Of a stretch of 9,426 nt of DNA, positions 1 to 6,407 are shown piece by piece; within the stretch, counting starts at the first letter, position 1; every line of letters begins with the position of its first letter. Source of the DNA: Alphaproteobacteria bacterium (lineage in GTDB: Bacteria > Pseudomonadota > Alphaproteobacteria > Rickettsiales > UBA8987); assembly GCA_023269645.1 (NCBI GenBank), contig JAHFPR010000069.1, forward strand, positions 1 to 9,426, read 5' to 3'. The notes beneath the pieces are model-generated. The model saw nothing but the letters and a program-made list of their open reading frames with translations. It made no database searches and had not been told where the DNA came from. The translations under genes were made by a program, and so were the position numbers.

Positions 1-2130
1 CCATGCCAGCACCTGCACCTGCGGGTAATCCACTTTGCCCGTGCCGAGGAGCGGCAGGGATTTCACCGTGCGGATAACGCGCGGGATGCCGAGTTCCCCA
101 ACGCCTTCCGCCCGCGCATATTCCAGCAGTTTCTCGCGCGTCGCTCCGGAAAAACTCGTCACCAGCACAATCTGCTCGCCCTTCTTTTGATCGGGGAGTG
201 CCACCGCTGCATGGTGATATTCCGGCCACAGGCGCGCGGCCAGCACCTCCACCGCCGCGAGCGAAACCATTTCACCCCCTACCTTGGCGAAGCGTTTGGC
301 GCGGCCACGGATAATCATATAGCCTTCCTCGTCCAGCGTCACAATGTCGCCCGTGTCATACCAGCCATCTTCCGGCTGAAGCAGCGCGCCGGGATGCTCC
401 GCCCGCAGATACCCCTTCATCACATTCGGCCCGCGCACCATCAGCCTGCCTCCCTCCGCAATACCCTCCATCTTTTCCAGGCGATATTCGATGCCCGGCA
501 GCAGCCTCCCCACTGTTCCGGATTTATGGTGCATCGGCGTGTTGATAGTGATGCCGGGCGAGGTTTCCGTCGCACCATAGCCCTCCAGAATGCGGATGCC
601 GAACCGCTCCGCAAAAATATTCCGCGTTTCATCTTTCAGACGCTCCGCGCCCGCGATCACATAGCGCAGGCTGTAGAAATCGTAGGGATGGGCGAAGCGC
701 ACATAGCCGGAGAGGAAGGTATCCGTGCCGAACAGCAGGGTCGCGTTGGTATCGTAGACCAGCTCCGGCACGATGCGGTAATGCAGCGGGTTCGGATAGA
801 AAAACGTCCGGATTCCCGCCAGCACAGGCAGCAGCGTCGCGCCTGTCAGCCCGAAGGAATGGAACATCGGCAGGGCGTTGAACACTTTATCCGTCGGCCC
901 GAAATCAATGCGCGCGGCAAGCTGGTAGCGGTTGGCCTGGATGTTGGCGTGGGAGAGCACCACCCCCTTGGGCACACCTTCCGAGCCGGAGGTAAACAGT
1001 ACCACGGCGGGTTCCTCCGGCTGCGGTATGCCTTCGCGCTTATAGCACCGGGAGGCGAAACAACTTCCCACTATACCGCGCAGTTTATCCTGCCATGTTA
1101 TTTCCTTCCGCACGTCTTCCAGATACACCAGCCGCACCCCCGCGCCCGTGATGGCTTCCGCCAGTGCCTCCAGTTTCCCCAGAGCGATAAACCGTCGGGA
1201 AGTAACGACTGTTTTCAGCCGCGCCACTTCGCAGGCAGCCAGAATATTCCTTGCGCCGGTAGAATAATTCAGCATCGCCGGAACGCGGCTTTGCGATTGC
1301 AGCGCGAAGAACGTCACCAGCGTACCCACGGCGTTGGGGAGCAGCACACCTACCATTTCCGCCCTCTCCGTTATCGTGCGCAACGCCTTCCCCAGCACCA
1401 GGCTCCGCGTGATGAGCGCGTTATAGGAAAGCGGCTGGCGGTCGCTATCCTCCGCGATAAGATGACCGCCACCATGAATTGCGCGCGCCTCCAGCAGCGA
1501 GGCATAAAGCGTGGCATGGCGCGGGGAGGTATCGAACATCATCTCCGCCATCAAATCATAAAGCCTGCGCCCGGCGACCACACGCCGCTTGCGGCCACGC
1601 AATTCCTCCGGCACATCGAAGCGGCGGGGCGGCAGGATATTCAGCGTGATTTTCGGGAACAGGCGGATGCGCACCTTGCCCTTCAGCCGCGAGAACGGCG
1701 TATATTGCGCGCCATCAATCCGCACAGGCAGCAGCATCGCGCCGGATTTATCCGCGATCATCCCCGGCCCCTCATACACTTTCATCAGCGAGCCGGTGAC
1801 CGTGATCCGCCCCTCCGGAAAAATCACACATTTTTTGTCCGATTTCAGTTCATGGATAATGCCTTTCGCCGCCATCGGATTGGTGGGATCGAGCGGAAAA
1901 GTTTTCACGAACAGCAGCAGCGGCTTCACCCACCAGCGTCTTGCAATATGCGTGTTGATGGCGAAAACCGGCGGTTCCGGAAGGAACAGGGAAAGCAGCA
2001 CAGCGTCGAGGAACGAAAGATGGTTCGCCACGATCAGCACCCGCGCGCCCGCCTCGGTGAAATGCGCAGTGCCGCGCACTTCCACGCGGTAGAGAAGGCG
2101 TAGTAAAAATCGTGCGGCATTACGAAGCAT
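1..2130 (-). CDS. aas: Bifunctional acyl-[ACP] synthetase / 2-acylglycerophosphoethanolamine acyltransferase (3' end off window)
   Basis: Inner-membrane enzyme of lysophospholipid repair: it activates a fatty acid with ATP, loads it on acyl carrier protein and transfers it to lysophosphatidylethanolamine. The frame is open for 710 codons with no stop before the window edge; E. coli Aas is 719 residues, so only a short tail should be missing. The N-terminal acyltransferase domain has HLSFLD (His37-x4-Asp42) and FPEGR at 104-108. The C-terminal AMP-forming domain has FTSGSEGVPKG at 379-389, GYGATE at 517-522, WYDTGD at 590-595, GRAKRFAK after it, and the catalytic-type Lys699 in GTGKVDY. The start at 2130 is chosen because AGGGA lies 6 nt upstream; the in-frame ATG at 2136 would abut the ribosome site. 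It follows lplT by 47 bp on the same strand, the same gene order as in E. coli. Family assignment is firm; substrate preference is inferred. Confidence 0.94.
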   Translation of the reverse strand, partial: MLRNAARFLLRLLYRVEVRGTAHFTEAGARVLIVANHLSFLDAVLLSLFLPEPPVFAINTHIARRWWVKPLLLFVKTFPLDPTNPMAAKGIIHELKSDKKCVIFPEGRITVTGSLMKVYEGPGMIADKSGAMLLPVRIDGAQYTPFSRLKGKVRIRLFPKITLNILPPRRFDVPEELRGRKRRVVAGRRLYDLMAEMMFDTSPRHATLYASLLEARAIHGGGHLIAEDSDRQPLSYNALITRSLVLGKALRTITERAEMVGVLLPNAVGTLVTFFALQSQSRVPAMLNYSTGARNILAACEVARLKTVVTSRRFIALGKLEALAEAITGAGVRLVYLEDVRKEITWQDKLRGIVGSCFASRCYKREGIPQPEEPAVVLFTSGSEGVPKGVVLSHANIQANRYQLAARIDFGPTDKVFNALPMFHSFGLTGATLLPVLAGIRTFFYPNPLHYRIVPELVYDTNATLLFGTDTFLSGYVRFAHPYDFYSLRYVIAGAERLKDETRNIFAERFGIRILEGYGATETSPGITINTPMHHKSGTVGRLLPGIEYRLEKMEGIAEGGRLMVRGPNVMKGYLRAEHPGALLQPEDGWYDTGDIVTLDEEGYMIIRGRAKRFAKVGGEMVSLAAVEVLAARLWPEYHHAAVALPDQKKGEQIVLVTSFSGATREKLLEYARAEGVGELGIPRVIRTVKSLPLLGTGKVDYPQVQVLAW

Positions 2131-2148
2131 AGTCATTCCCTTTTTTGC

Positions 2149-2193
2149 GAGTCGTGAGTCTTGTGGATTCACAAAACTCATGACTCACGACTC
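2149..2193. repeat. Long hairpin with heptad repeats at the lplT/aas junction
   Basis: Two 17-nt arms (2149-2165 and 2170-2186) are complementary except at two positions, around a 4-nt loop. An alternative register pairs GAGTCGTGAGTC (2149-2160) perfectly with GACTCACGACTC (2182-2193). Both are possible because the right side carries three near-copies of ACTCACG in a row. The lplT stop codon (2178-2180) lies inside the right arm, so the final residues of LplT are encoded by the element. There is no T-run on either side of the kind an intrinsic terminator has. It may stabilise or separate the two cistrons, or be an inserted palindromic element. Confidence 0.8.
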
Positions 2194-3503
2194 ACACTAT
2201 ATTTCCTTATCAGCAACGCCACCGGCAAATTCAGCAACCCGACCGCCAGAAACACCTGCGTGATGCCGTATCCCAGCGTCACCATGCCGAGTGTGCCTAA
2301 CGCGGCAATCACCATAAACAGCGCGTTGAAAATATTGTTGGCCGCCGTGATGCGCGCGCGGTGGGCGGGTTCGGTACGCACCTGCATCAGCGTGTAGAGT
2401 GGCACAACGTATATGCCGCCGCACACCGCGATCATCAGCAGGCTCCCCAGCGCAAGCCAGTGCAGCGGATGCGCCAGAAATTCGGCAGCCCCCATGAGAT
2501 CGCACGGTGCAGGCTGCGCGATGAACATCATCGCTCCGCCCATCCCGCACGTATCGGCGGCAGTGCTTGCAAGCACCAGCACCATCGCGAACACCGCCAT
2601 GCCGAGCGCACCGCGAGGGGCGTAGGCAGCACTGGGTTTTCCTTTCAATAAGCGATTACACAGCAGTGACCCGGCCACGATGCCGATGGAGAAAACCACC
2701 AGGAACAGCGTCACCACTTCCGCGTTGCCGTGGAAATTCTCCTTGGCGAAAGTCGGGAATTGCGCGACAAACACAGCCCCCACCAGCCAGAACCACGAAA
2801 TGCCCAGGATGATCCGGAACACCTCCCGATGCGCGCGCGCATCGCGCAGTACGTTGATGGTGGCACGCGCGATGTTCCACTCCACGTGGATGGCCGCATC
2901 GCCAGAAGGCGCGCGGGGAATCGCAAAACTCACCGCCCAGCCCAGTGCCGCGATCAGCAGTGCCAGCGCGGATACCGCCTCCGTGCCGCTATCCCGCATC
3001 ACCAGCAACCCGCCCGTCATCGTGCCCAGCAGAATCGCAAGGAACGTGCCCGCCTCAATCAGCCCGTTGCCGCCGATAAGCTCGTCCTTCTTCAAATGCG
3101 TGGGCAGGATACTATATTTCAGTGGGCCGAAAAAAGCGGCCACCGTCCCCAGCAGAAAAAGCACCCCCATCAGCAGGGTAAGATTTTCCATAAACAACGC
3201 CCCGGCGGCAATCCCCATCACCACAATTTCCATAAACTTGACGATGCGGATGAGCCTTGCTTTTTCGTATTTATCCGCAAGCTGACCCGCCGTCGCCGAG
3301 AAGATGAAAAACGGCAAAATGAACAGCCCGCTGGCCAGCGTCACCATCGTTTTTGCATCCACCCCTGCGGTAGCCGCAATCCGGTACGTCATCAGCACCA
3401 CCAGCGCGTTCTTGAACAGGTTATCATTGAACGCGTTAAGGAACTGCACCAGAAAAAGCGGCAGAAACCTACGTTTTTTCAGAAGCTGTGCTGTGGGCTG
3501 CAT
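2178..3503 (-). CDS. lplT: LplT-family lysophospholipid transporter (MFS)
   Basis: A 441-residue, very hydrophobic major-facilitator protein, somewhat longer than E. coli LplT (397). It is expected to flip lysophosphatidylethanolamine and related lysolipids from the outer to the inner leaflet, feeding Aas. Visible marks are QFLNAFNDNLFKNAL near residues 20-34 in the first helix, an MFS loop motif GQLADKYEKARL at 73-84, and GPLKYSILP at 126-134 followed by NGLIEAGTFLAILLG at 146-160. The last two match the KYGIL / NGLMEA region of E. coli LplT. The predicted pattern is about 12 membrane helices. The start at 3503 has GGTGA just upstream. It lies directly before aas, which strongly supports the assignment. 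In many proteobacteria the MFS, acyltransferase and synthetase parts are one fused protein; here they are two genes. The last residues (VSRES) come from the junction hairpin. Confidence 0.88.
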   Translation of the reverse strand: MQPTAQLLKKRRFLPLFLVQFLNAFNDNLFKNALVVLMTYRIAATAGVDAKTMVTLASGLFILPFFIFSATAGQLADKYEKARLIRIVKFMEIVVMGIAAGALFMENLTLLMGVLFLLGTVAAFFGPLKYSILPTHLKKDELIGGNGLIEAGTFLAILLGTMTGGLLVMRDSGTEAVSALALLIAALGWAVSFAIPRAPSGDAAIHVEWNIARATINVLRDARAHREVFRIILGISWFWLVGAVFVAQFPTFAKENFHGNAEVVTLFLVVFSIGIVAGSLLCNRLLKGKPSAAYAPRGALGMAVFAMVLVLASTAADTCGMGGAMMFIAQPAPCDLMGAAEFLAHPLHWLALGSLLMIAVCGGIYVVPLYTLMQVRTEPAHRARITAANNIFNALFMVIAALGTLGMVTLGYGITQVFLAVGLLNLPVALLIRKYSVSRES

Positions 3504-3598
3504 GATTCACCACGCCGCAGCACAGAGGTTAAACACTGTCATCTTACCACGCTTCTTCATTAGGGTTTTCCCCTGTTATGGGCATCTTCCTTTTGCCA

Positions 3599-3623
3599 TG
3601 CATTATTCAGCAGTGCATTATTC
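3599..3623. repeat. Two direct copies of TGCATTATTC, 15-bp period
   Basis: The exact 10-mer TGCATTATTC occurs at 3599-3608 and 3614-3623. The second copy abuts the plus-strand -35 box at 3624, where an activator would bind. It is also inside the expected 5' leader of lplT on the other strand. The binding protein, if any, is unknown. Confidence 0.5.
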
Positions 3624-3652
3624 TTGCACGGCTGCACCCTTTAATGTATAAC
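3624..3652 (+). promoter_or_regulatory. Putative sigma70-like promoter of the ABC transporter operon
   Basis: TTGCAC at 3624-3629, a 17-bp spacer, then TATAAC at 3647-3652. Transcription would start near 3659, giving a leader of about 147 nt before the ATPase start at 3806. The -10 box overlaps the -10 box of the opposing promoter. Read by eye; not tested. Confidence 0.55.
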
Positions 3653-3673
3653 ATATAATTATACACTGTACAA
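3645..3673 (-). promoter_or_regulatory. Putative sigma70-like promoter of the lplT-aas operon
   Basis: On the minus strand, TTGTAC (3673-3668), a 17-bp spacer, then TATACA (3650-3645). A second option is a perfect TATAAT at 3663-3658 with a poorer -35. Transcription would begin near 3638 and give a leader of about 135 nt before lplT. The -35 box lies inside the left arm of the palindrome at 3663-3690. Confidence 0.5.
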
Positions 3674-3690
3674 TAATAATTGTACAGTGT
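3663..3690. promoter_or_regulatory. Perfect 12+12 bp palindrome, likely operator
   Basis: ACACTGTACAAT (3663-3674) and ATTGTACAGTGT (3679-3690) are exact reverse complements around a 4-bp spacer. It covers the minus-strand -35 box and falls about 4-31 nt downstream of the expected plus-strand transcription start. A dimeric regulator bound here could block both operons. It could also fold as a hairpin at the 5' end of the ABC transcript. No regulator gene is in the window. Confidence 0.65.
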
Positions 3691-3715
3691 TCATAATTAT
3701 TCTGGTGAAGGGATA

Positions 3716-3760
3716 GGGCGGGCGGAACGCCCCTGCCCGCCTCTCCGACAATTGAAGGCG
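3716..3760 (+). promoter_or_regulatory. Leader with mutually exclusive hairpins
   Basis: In the ABC operon leader three stems compete for the same bases: GGGCG/CGCCC (3720-3724 with 3728-3732), GGCGGGC/GCCCGCC (3717-3723 with 3735-3741) and CGCCT/AGGCG (3738-3742 with 3756-3760). Choosing one excludes its neighbour, as in attenuators, but no U-tract follows. No known riboswitch class was recognised. Confidence 0.35.
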
Positions 3761-3805
3761 GACAAAATCATTGTTGTTTCCCCCGGAAAAAGGTAGCGTA
3801 GTTGC

Positions 3806-4729
3806 ATGATTGAAGTTTCTCACATTGTCTTTGAGTATCCTGGCAAGCGGGCACTGAAAGATGTTTCTTTCAGCATCGCGGCGGGGAGCGTCACCGCGCT
3901 GGTGGGGCCGAACGGCGCGGGGAAAACCACGCTGATGCGCTGCATCGCCGCGCTCGACGAACCTTTCTCCGGGGATGTGATGGTGGACGGCATCAACGTG
4001 CGCGAACAGCCGCGCGAGGTGCACCGCCGCATTGGCTACCTCTCGGATTTCTTCGGGTTGTACGATGATCTCACCGTATCCCAATGCCTGACCTTCATCG
4101 CACGGATTCATCAGCTTCCCGAAACCGGATTACCTGAAAAAGTTTTGCAAACCGCTGGATTGCTTGGCTTGCAGGATTATTTCCATGTCAAGGCGGGGAC
4201 ACTTTCACGCGGGCTGCGGCAGCGGCTCGGCATTGCGCAGGCGATTATCCACGCGCCGAAAGTGCTGCTGCTGGATGAACCCGCCTCCGGCCTTGATCCG
4301 GAAGCGCGCATCAGTCTTTCCCGGCTTTTCCTCTCGCTCCGCGACCAGGGGATGACGCTGGTGATTTCCTCCCACATTCTCTCCGAGCTTGAAGATTACT
4401 GCACGGATATGCTGCTGCTGCGCGACGGCAAAGTGCAGGAATACCGCTCTGCGCATCCGGCGAGCGGCGCGGAGGAAGCCGGAACCCTTGTCATCACCTT
4501 CTGCGAACCAGCGGGGCGTTTCGGCAAGGAGCTTGCAAAAATAGATGGCCTCGGCAATGCGCGCATCGAAGGCAACACCCTCGAATGCGCCATTGCGGGC
4601 GGCGATGCGGAGCGTCACGAACTGCTGAAAGTGCTGCTCAAGCACAAGCTGCCCGTGTGCGGCTTTACCGTAAAAAAGAAGCGGCTTCAGGATATTTATA
4701 TGGATTTCGCGCAGGAAAAGGGGAAATAG
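3806..4729 (+). CDS. ABC-2 type transporter ATP-binding protein (CcmA/COG1131-like)
   Basis: A cytoplasmic 307-residue ATPase that powers the permease encoded 3 bp downstream. Walker A is GPNGAGKTT at 34-42, the signature is LSRGLRQRL at 133-141, Walker B is VLLLDEP at 153-159 with the D-loop SGLD after it, and the switch His is 190 in SSHILSE. The Q-loop glutamine position reads YLSDFFGLYDDLTV, with Asp81 where glutamine is usual; this and the LSRG signature recur in one subfamily of ABC-2 exporters, so the protein should still be active. Residues from about 215 to 307 form a C-terminal extension typical of exporter-type ATPases. The start ATG at 3806 gives an immediate IEVSHIVFEYPGKRAL, the normal N-terminus; only a weak AGGT lies about 11 nt upstream. 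The substrate is not readable from the sequence. The operon diverges from lplT-aas. Confidence 0.93.
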   Translation: MIEVSHIVFEYPGKRALKDVSFSIAAGSVTALVGPNGAGKTTLMRCIAALDEPFSGDVMVDGINVREQPREVHRRIGYLSDFFGLYDDLTVSQCLTFIARIHQLPETGLPEKVLQTAGLLGLQDYFHVKAGTLSRGLRQRLGIAQAIIHAPKVLLLDEPASGLDPEARISLSRLFLSLRDQGMTLVISSHILSELEDYCTDMLLLRDGKVQEYRSAHPASGAEEAGTLVITFCEPAGRFGKELAKIDGLGNARIEGNTLECAIAGGDAERHELLKVLLKHKLPVCGFTVKKKRLQDIYMDFAQEKGK

Positions 4730-4732
4730 GCG

Positions 4733-6130
4733 ATGCGGCTCAATCCGGAAATACAACGCTATCTCTGGCAGGATTTCTCGCTGCACCGTACCATCGCCAT
4801 GCCCTCCGTGCTGCTGGCAGTGGTGCTGCTGGCCTCGCTGATACATGGTGCGACTGTAGCGATTGTCGGCGCGACAGGGTTTTACGTACTGGTGTTTTTC
4901 TGGGGCGGGTCGCAGGCCGCCAATGCAGTCATTGAGGAAATCAACACCAGCACCTGGGATAATTACCGGCTTTCGCCCGTTTCCCCGTGGGCACTCTGTT
5001 TCGGGAAGCTCTTTGGCGCACCGCTTTTTTCCTGGTATGGCGGGCTGATGGCACTGGGGATTTATGTCATCGCCTCGCTGATGTATCGCCCCGATCTTCT
5101 GCCCGGTATTCCGGTTCCGCCCGTAGAGATTTTCTATAACGTGCTGCTGATGGTGGCCTCCGCCCTGCTCTGCCATGCCGTGGCCATGCTCACGAGTATG
5201 CAGACGTTGCAGCTCCGCACCCGCTCCAGCCGATTTAATTCCGTCGCCTACCTTATTTGCGGGCTGGTGGCATCGCACATTTTCTTTTCCTTGCGACAGG
5301 CCACCATGCTGCTGGAAATCGGCAAAATCAACAAAATCCCAAACATGAGCCTGAACTGGTTTGGCATGACGATCGGCCTGGATAATTTCATGCTGTGCTC
5401 GCTGTTGCTGTTCCTGGGGTGGACGCTCATCGGCCTTGTTCGCACCATGCGTGAGGAACTGAAAATCCGCAATGTGCCGTGGGTATGGGCACTTTTCCTG
5501 CTGTTCCTGATGGTCTATTGCAGCGGCTTCGCATATGGCGACCCTGCGCTCTGGAAAGATACGCGCAACTTTGCAAAAATCCTGCATTTGCTTGCCCCCC
5601 GGAATTTCGGCATCGCGTTCTTCATCGCCCTGGGTGCGACCTACGCGGTGATTTTCACGGATGTGCTGAGCGTCACGCGCTACCGGATGCTGTGCTATTA
5701 CGCGGGGAAAAAGAACTGGCTGAAAACCGGCCAGCTTACGCCGCGCTGGGTGGTTTCCCTCGCGCTCGCGCTGCTGGCGGGGCTGGCGATGATCGCCACG
5801 AACGGTGAAGATGCCGGGCGCACCGCGCTGATGGTGATCGGGCTTCTGTTGTTCCTGTTGCGGGATATGTGCATTCTGCATTTCTTCCTGTTCGCGCCGA
5901 ACACCCGCCGCGCCCATATGGCCACGATGTTCTATCTGGCGGTGCTTTACGGCCTGCTTCCCGGAATTCTCGGCGCGATGCGCCTGGAGCATGGCGTGCT
6001 GTTCTTCCTTCCCTACTACAAGGAAGATGCGAATCTGCTGAACCTTATCCCGGCACTGCTGCAACTCGGCATCGCGGGTGCGCTGCTGCTGCACCGCTGG
6101 CAGCGCATGAACAAGGCGGTAGCGGGGTAG
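4733..6130 (+). CDS. ABC-2 type transporter permease, substrate unknown
   Basis: A 465-residue integral membrane protein with about 10-12 hydrophobic segments. Two helices near residues 25-65 are followed by an amphipathic stretch EEINTSTWDNYRLSPVSPW, a feature of ABC-2 permeases at the site that contacts the ATPase. Further hydrophobic runs lie near 135-155, 165-185, 215-235, 245-265, 285-310, 335-355, 362-390, 395-415 and 435-455. The start at 4733 is 3 bp after the ATPase stop, so translation is probably coupled. I do not recognise the specific family. It is larger than typical 250-370-residue ABC-2 permeases and may work as a homodimer with the ATPase dimer. Export of a lipid, drug or envelope component is possible; nothing in the sequence decides. 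Confidence 0.85.
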   Translation: MRLNPEIQRYLWQDFSLHRTIAMPSVLLAVVLLASLIHGATVAIVGATGFYVLVFFWGGSQAANAVIEEINTSTWDNYRLSPVSPWALCFGKLFGAPLFSWYGGLMALGIYVIASLMYRPDLLPGIPVPPVEIFYNVLLMVASALLCHAVAMLTSMQTLQLRTRSSRFNSVAYLICGLVASHIFFSLRQATMLLEIGKINKIPNMSLNWFGMTIGLDNFMLCSLLLFLGWTLIGLVRTMREELKIRNVPWVWALFLLFLMVYCSGFAYGDPALWKDTRNFAKILHLLAPRNFGIAFFIALGATYAVIFTDVLSVTRYRMLCYYAGKKNWLKTGQLTPRWVVSLALALLAGLAMIATNGEDAGRTALMVIGLLLFLLRDMCILHFFLFAPNTRRAHMATMFYLAVLYGLLPGILGAMRLEHGVLFFLPYYKEDANLLNLIPALLQLGIAGALLLHRWQRMNKAVAG

Positions 6131-6149
6131 AATTTACCTACCTTTCCAA

Positions 6150-6200
6150 CCGTCATGCCCCTGGAATTTGCTTCGCAGATTCAGGCAATGACGGCATGAC
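6150..6200. repeat. Palindromic repeat element opening CGTCATGCC
   Basis: CCGTCAT at 6150-6156 pairs with ATGACGG at 6188-6194, and the interior continues as an imperfect stem (CTGGAATTTG with CAGATTCAG). A second pairing is exact: GTCATGCC (6152-6159) with GGCATGAC (6193-6200). The shape and the CGTCAT ends resemble dispersed palindromic repeats common in alphaproteobacterial intergenic DNA. Only one copy is in this window, so dispersal is not shown. Confidence 0.6.
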
Positions 6201-6217
6201 AACGCTCTATAGTGTTT

Positions 6218-6248
6218 CCAAATAATATTCTTACAGAATATTATTTGG
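6218..6248. repeat. Perfect 13-bp hairpin, 5-nt loop
   Basis: CCAAATAATATTC (6218-6230) and GAATATTATTTGG (6236-6248) are exact complements around TTACA. It lies between convergent operons. No T-run follows, so termination by this hairpin alone is doubtful. Confidence 0.75.
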
Positions 6249-6268
6249 CATACGCTGCCTCCGGCGCG

Positions 6269-6297
6269 GAAAACCAACTCTTTCGGAGTTGGTTTTC
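6269..6297. terminator. Perfect 12-bp hairpin with A/T tracts, possible bidirectional terminator
   Basis: GAAAACCAACTC (6269-6280) and GAGTTGGTTTTC (6286-6297) are exact complements around TTTCG. The stem starts with AAAACC and ends with GGTTTT, so transcripts of either strand end in a U-tract at the stem base. This is the best candidate terminator for the ABC operon. Confidence 0.55.
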
Positions 6298-6344
6298 ATA
6301 GTCATACCCGATAAAAATGTAAGATTTTTATCTGGTATGACTAT
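6298..6344. repeat. Long 21-bp hairpin with one mismatch
   Basis: Arms 6298-6318 and 6324-6344 are complementary at 20 of 21 positions (mismatch 6309/6333) around a GTAAG loop. It begins at the base immediately after the preceding hairpin. The AT-rich inner half (ATAAAAAT/ATTTTTAT) and outer half (AGTCATACC/GGTATGACT) differ in composition. Confidence 0.75.
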
Positions 6345-6347
6345 AAC

Positions 6348-6377
6348 AAAAAACCCCCTCCCTGAATAGGGAGGGGG
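6348..6377 (-). terminator. Rho-independent terminator of the helicase gene
   Basis: CCCCCTCCCT (6354-6363) pairs exactly with AGGGAGGGGG (6368-6377) around GAAT. On the minus strand the stem is followed by six T (6353-6348). It lies 30 bp after the helicase stop, in the right orientation, and has the classic intrinsic-terminator form. Confidence 0.92.
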
Positions 6378-6407
6378 CGATATTCTTCGATTCAAACTTA
6401 TAGTAGA

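Noticed and set aside
187..2103. Long plus-strand open frame (638 codons)
   Set aside because: It is antisense to aas, whose catalytic motifs are all present; its product is rich in His, Gln and Arg and resembles no protein. G+C-rich codon bias opens such mirror frames.
2730..3563. Plus-strand frame of 277 codons
   Set aside because: Antisense to lplT and low-complexity in His, Gln and Arg.
3659..4111. Minus-strand frame of 150 codons across the divergent region
   Set aside because: Runs over the palindrome and antisense to the ATPase Walker A region; no ribosome site or similarity.
4205..6094. Long minus-strand open frame (629 codons)
   Set aside because: Antisense to the ATPase and permease genes, extremely rich in Gln, His and Arg, and without recognisable domains.
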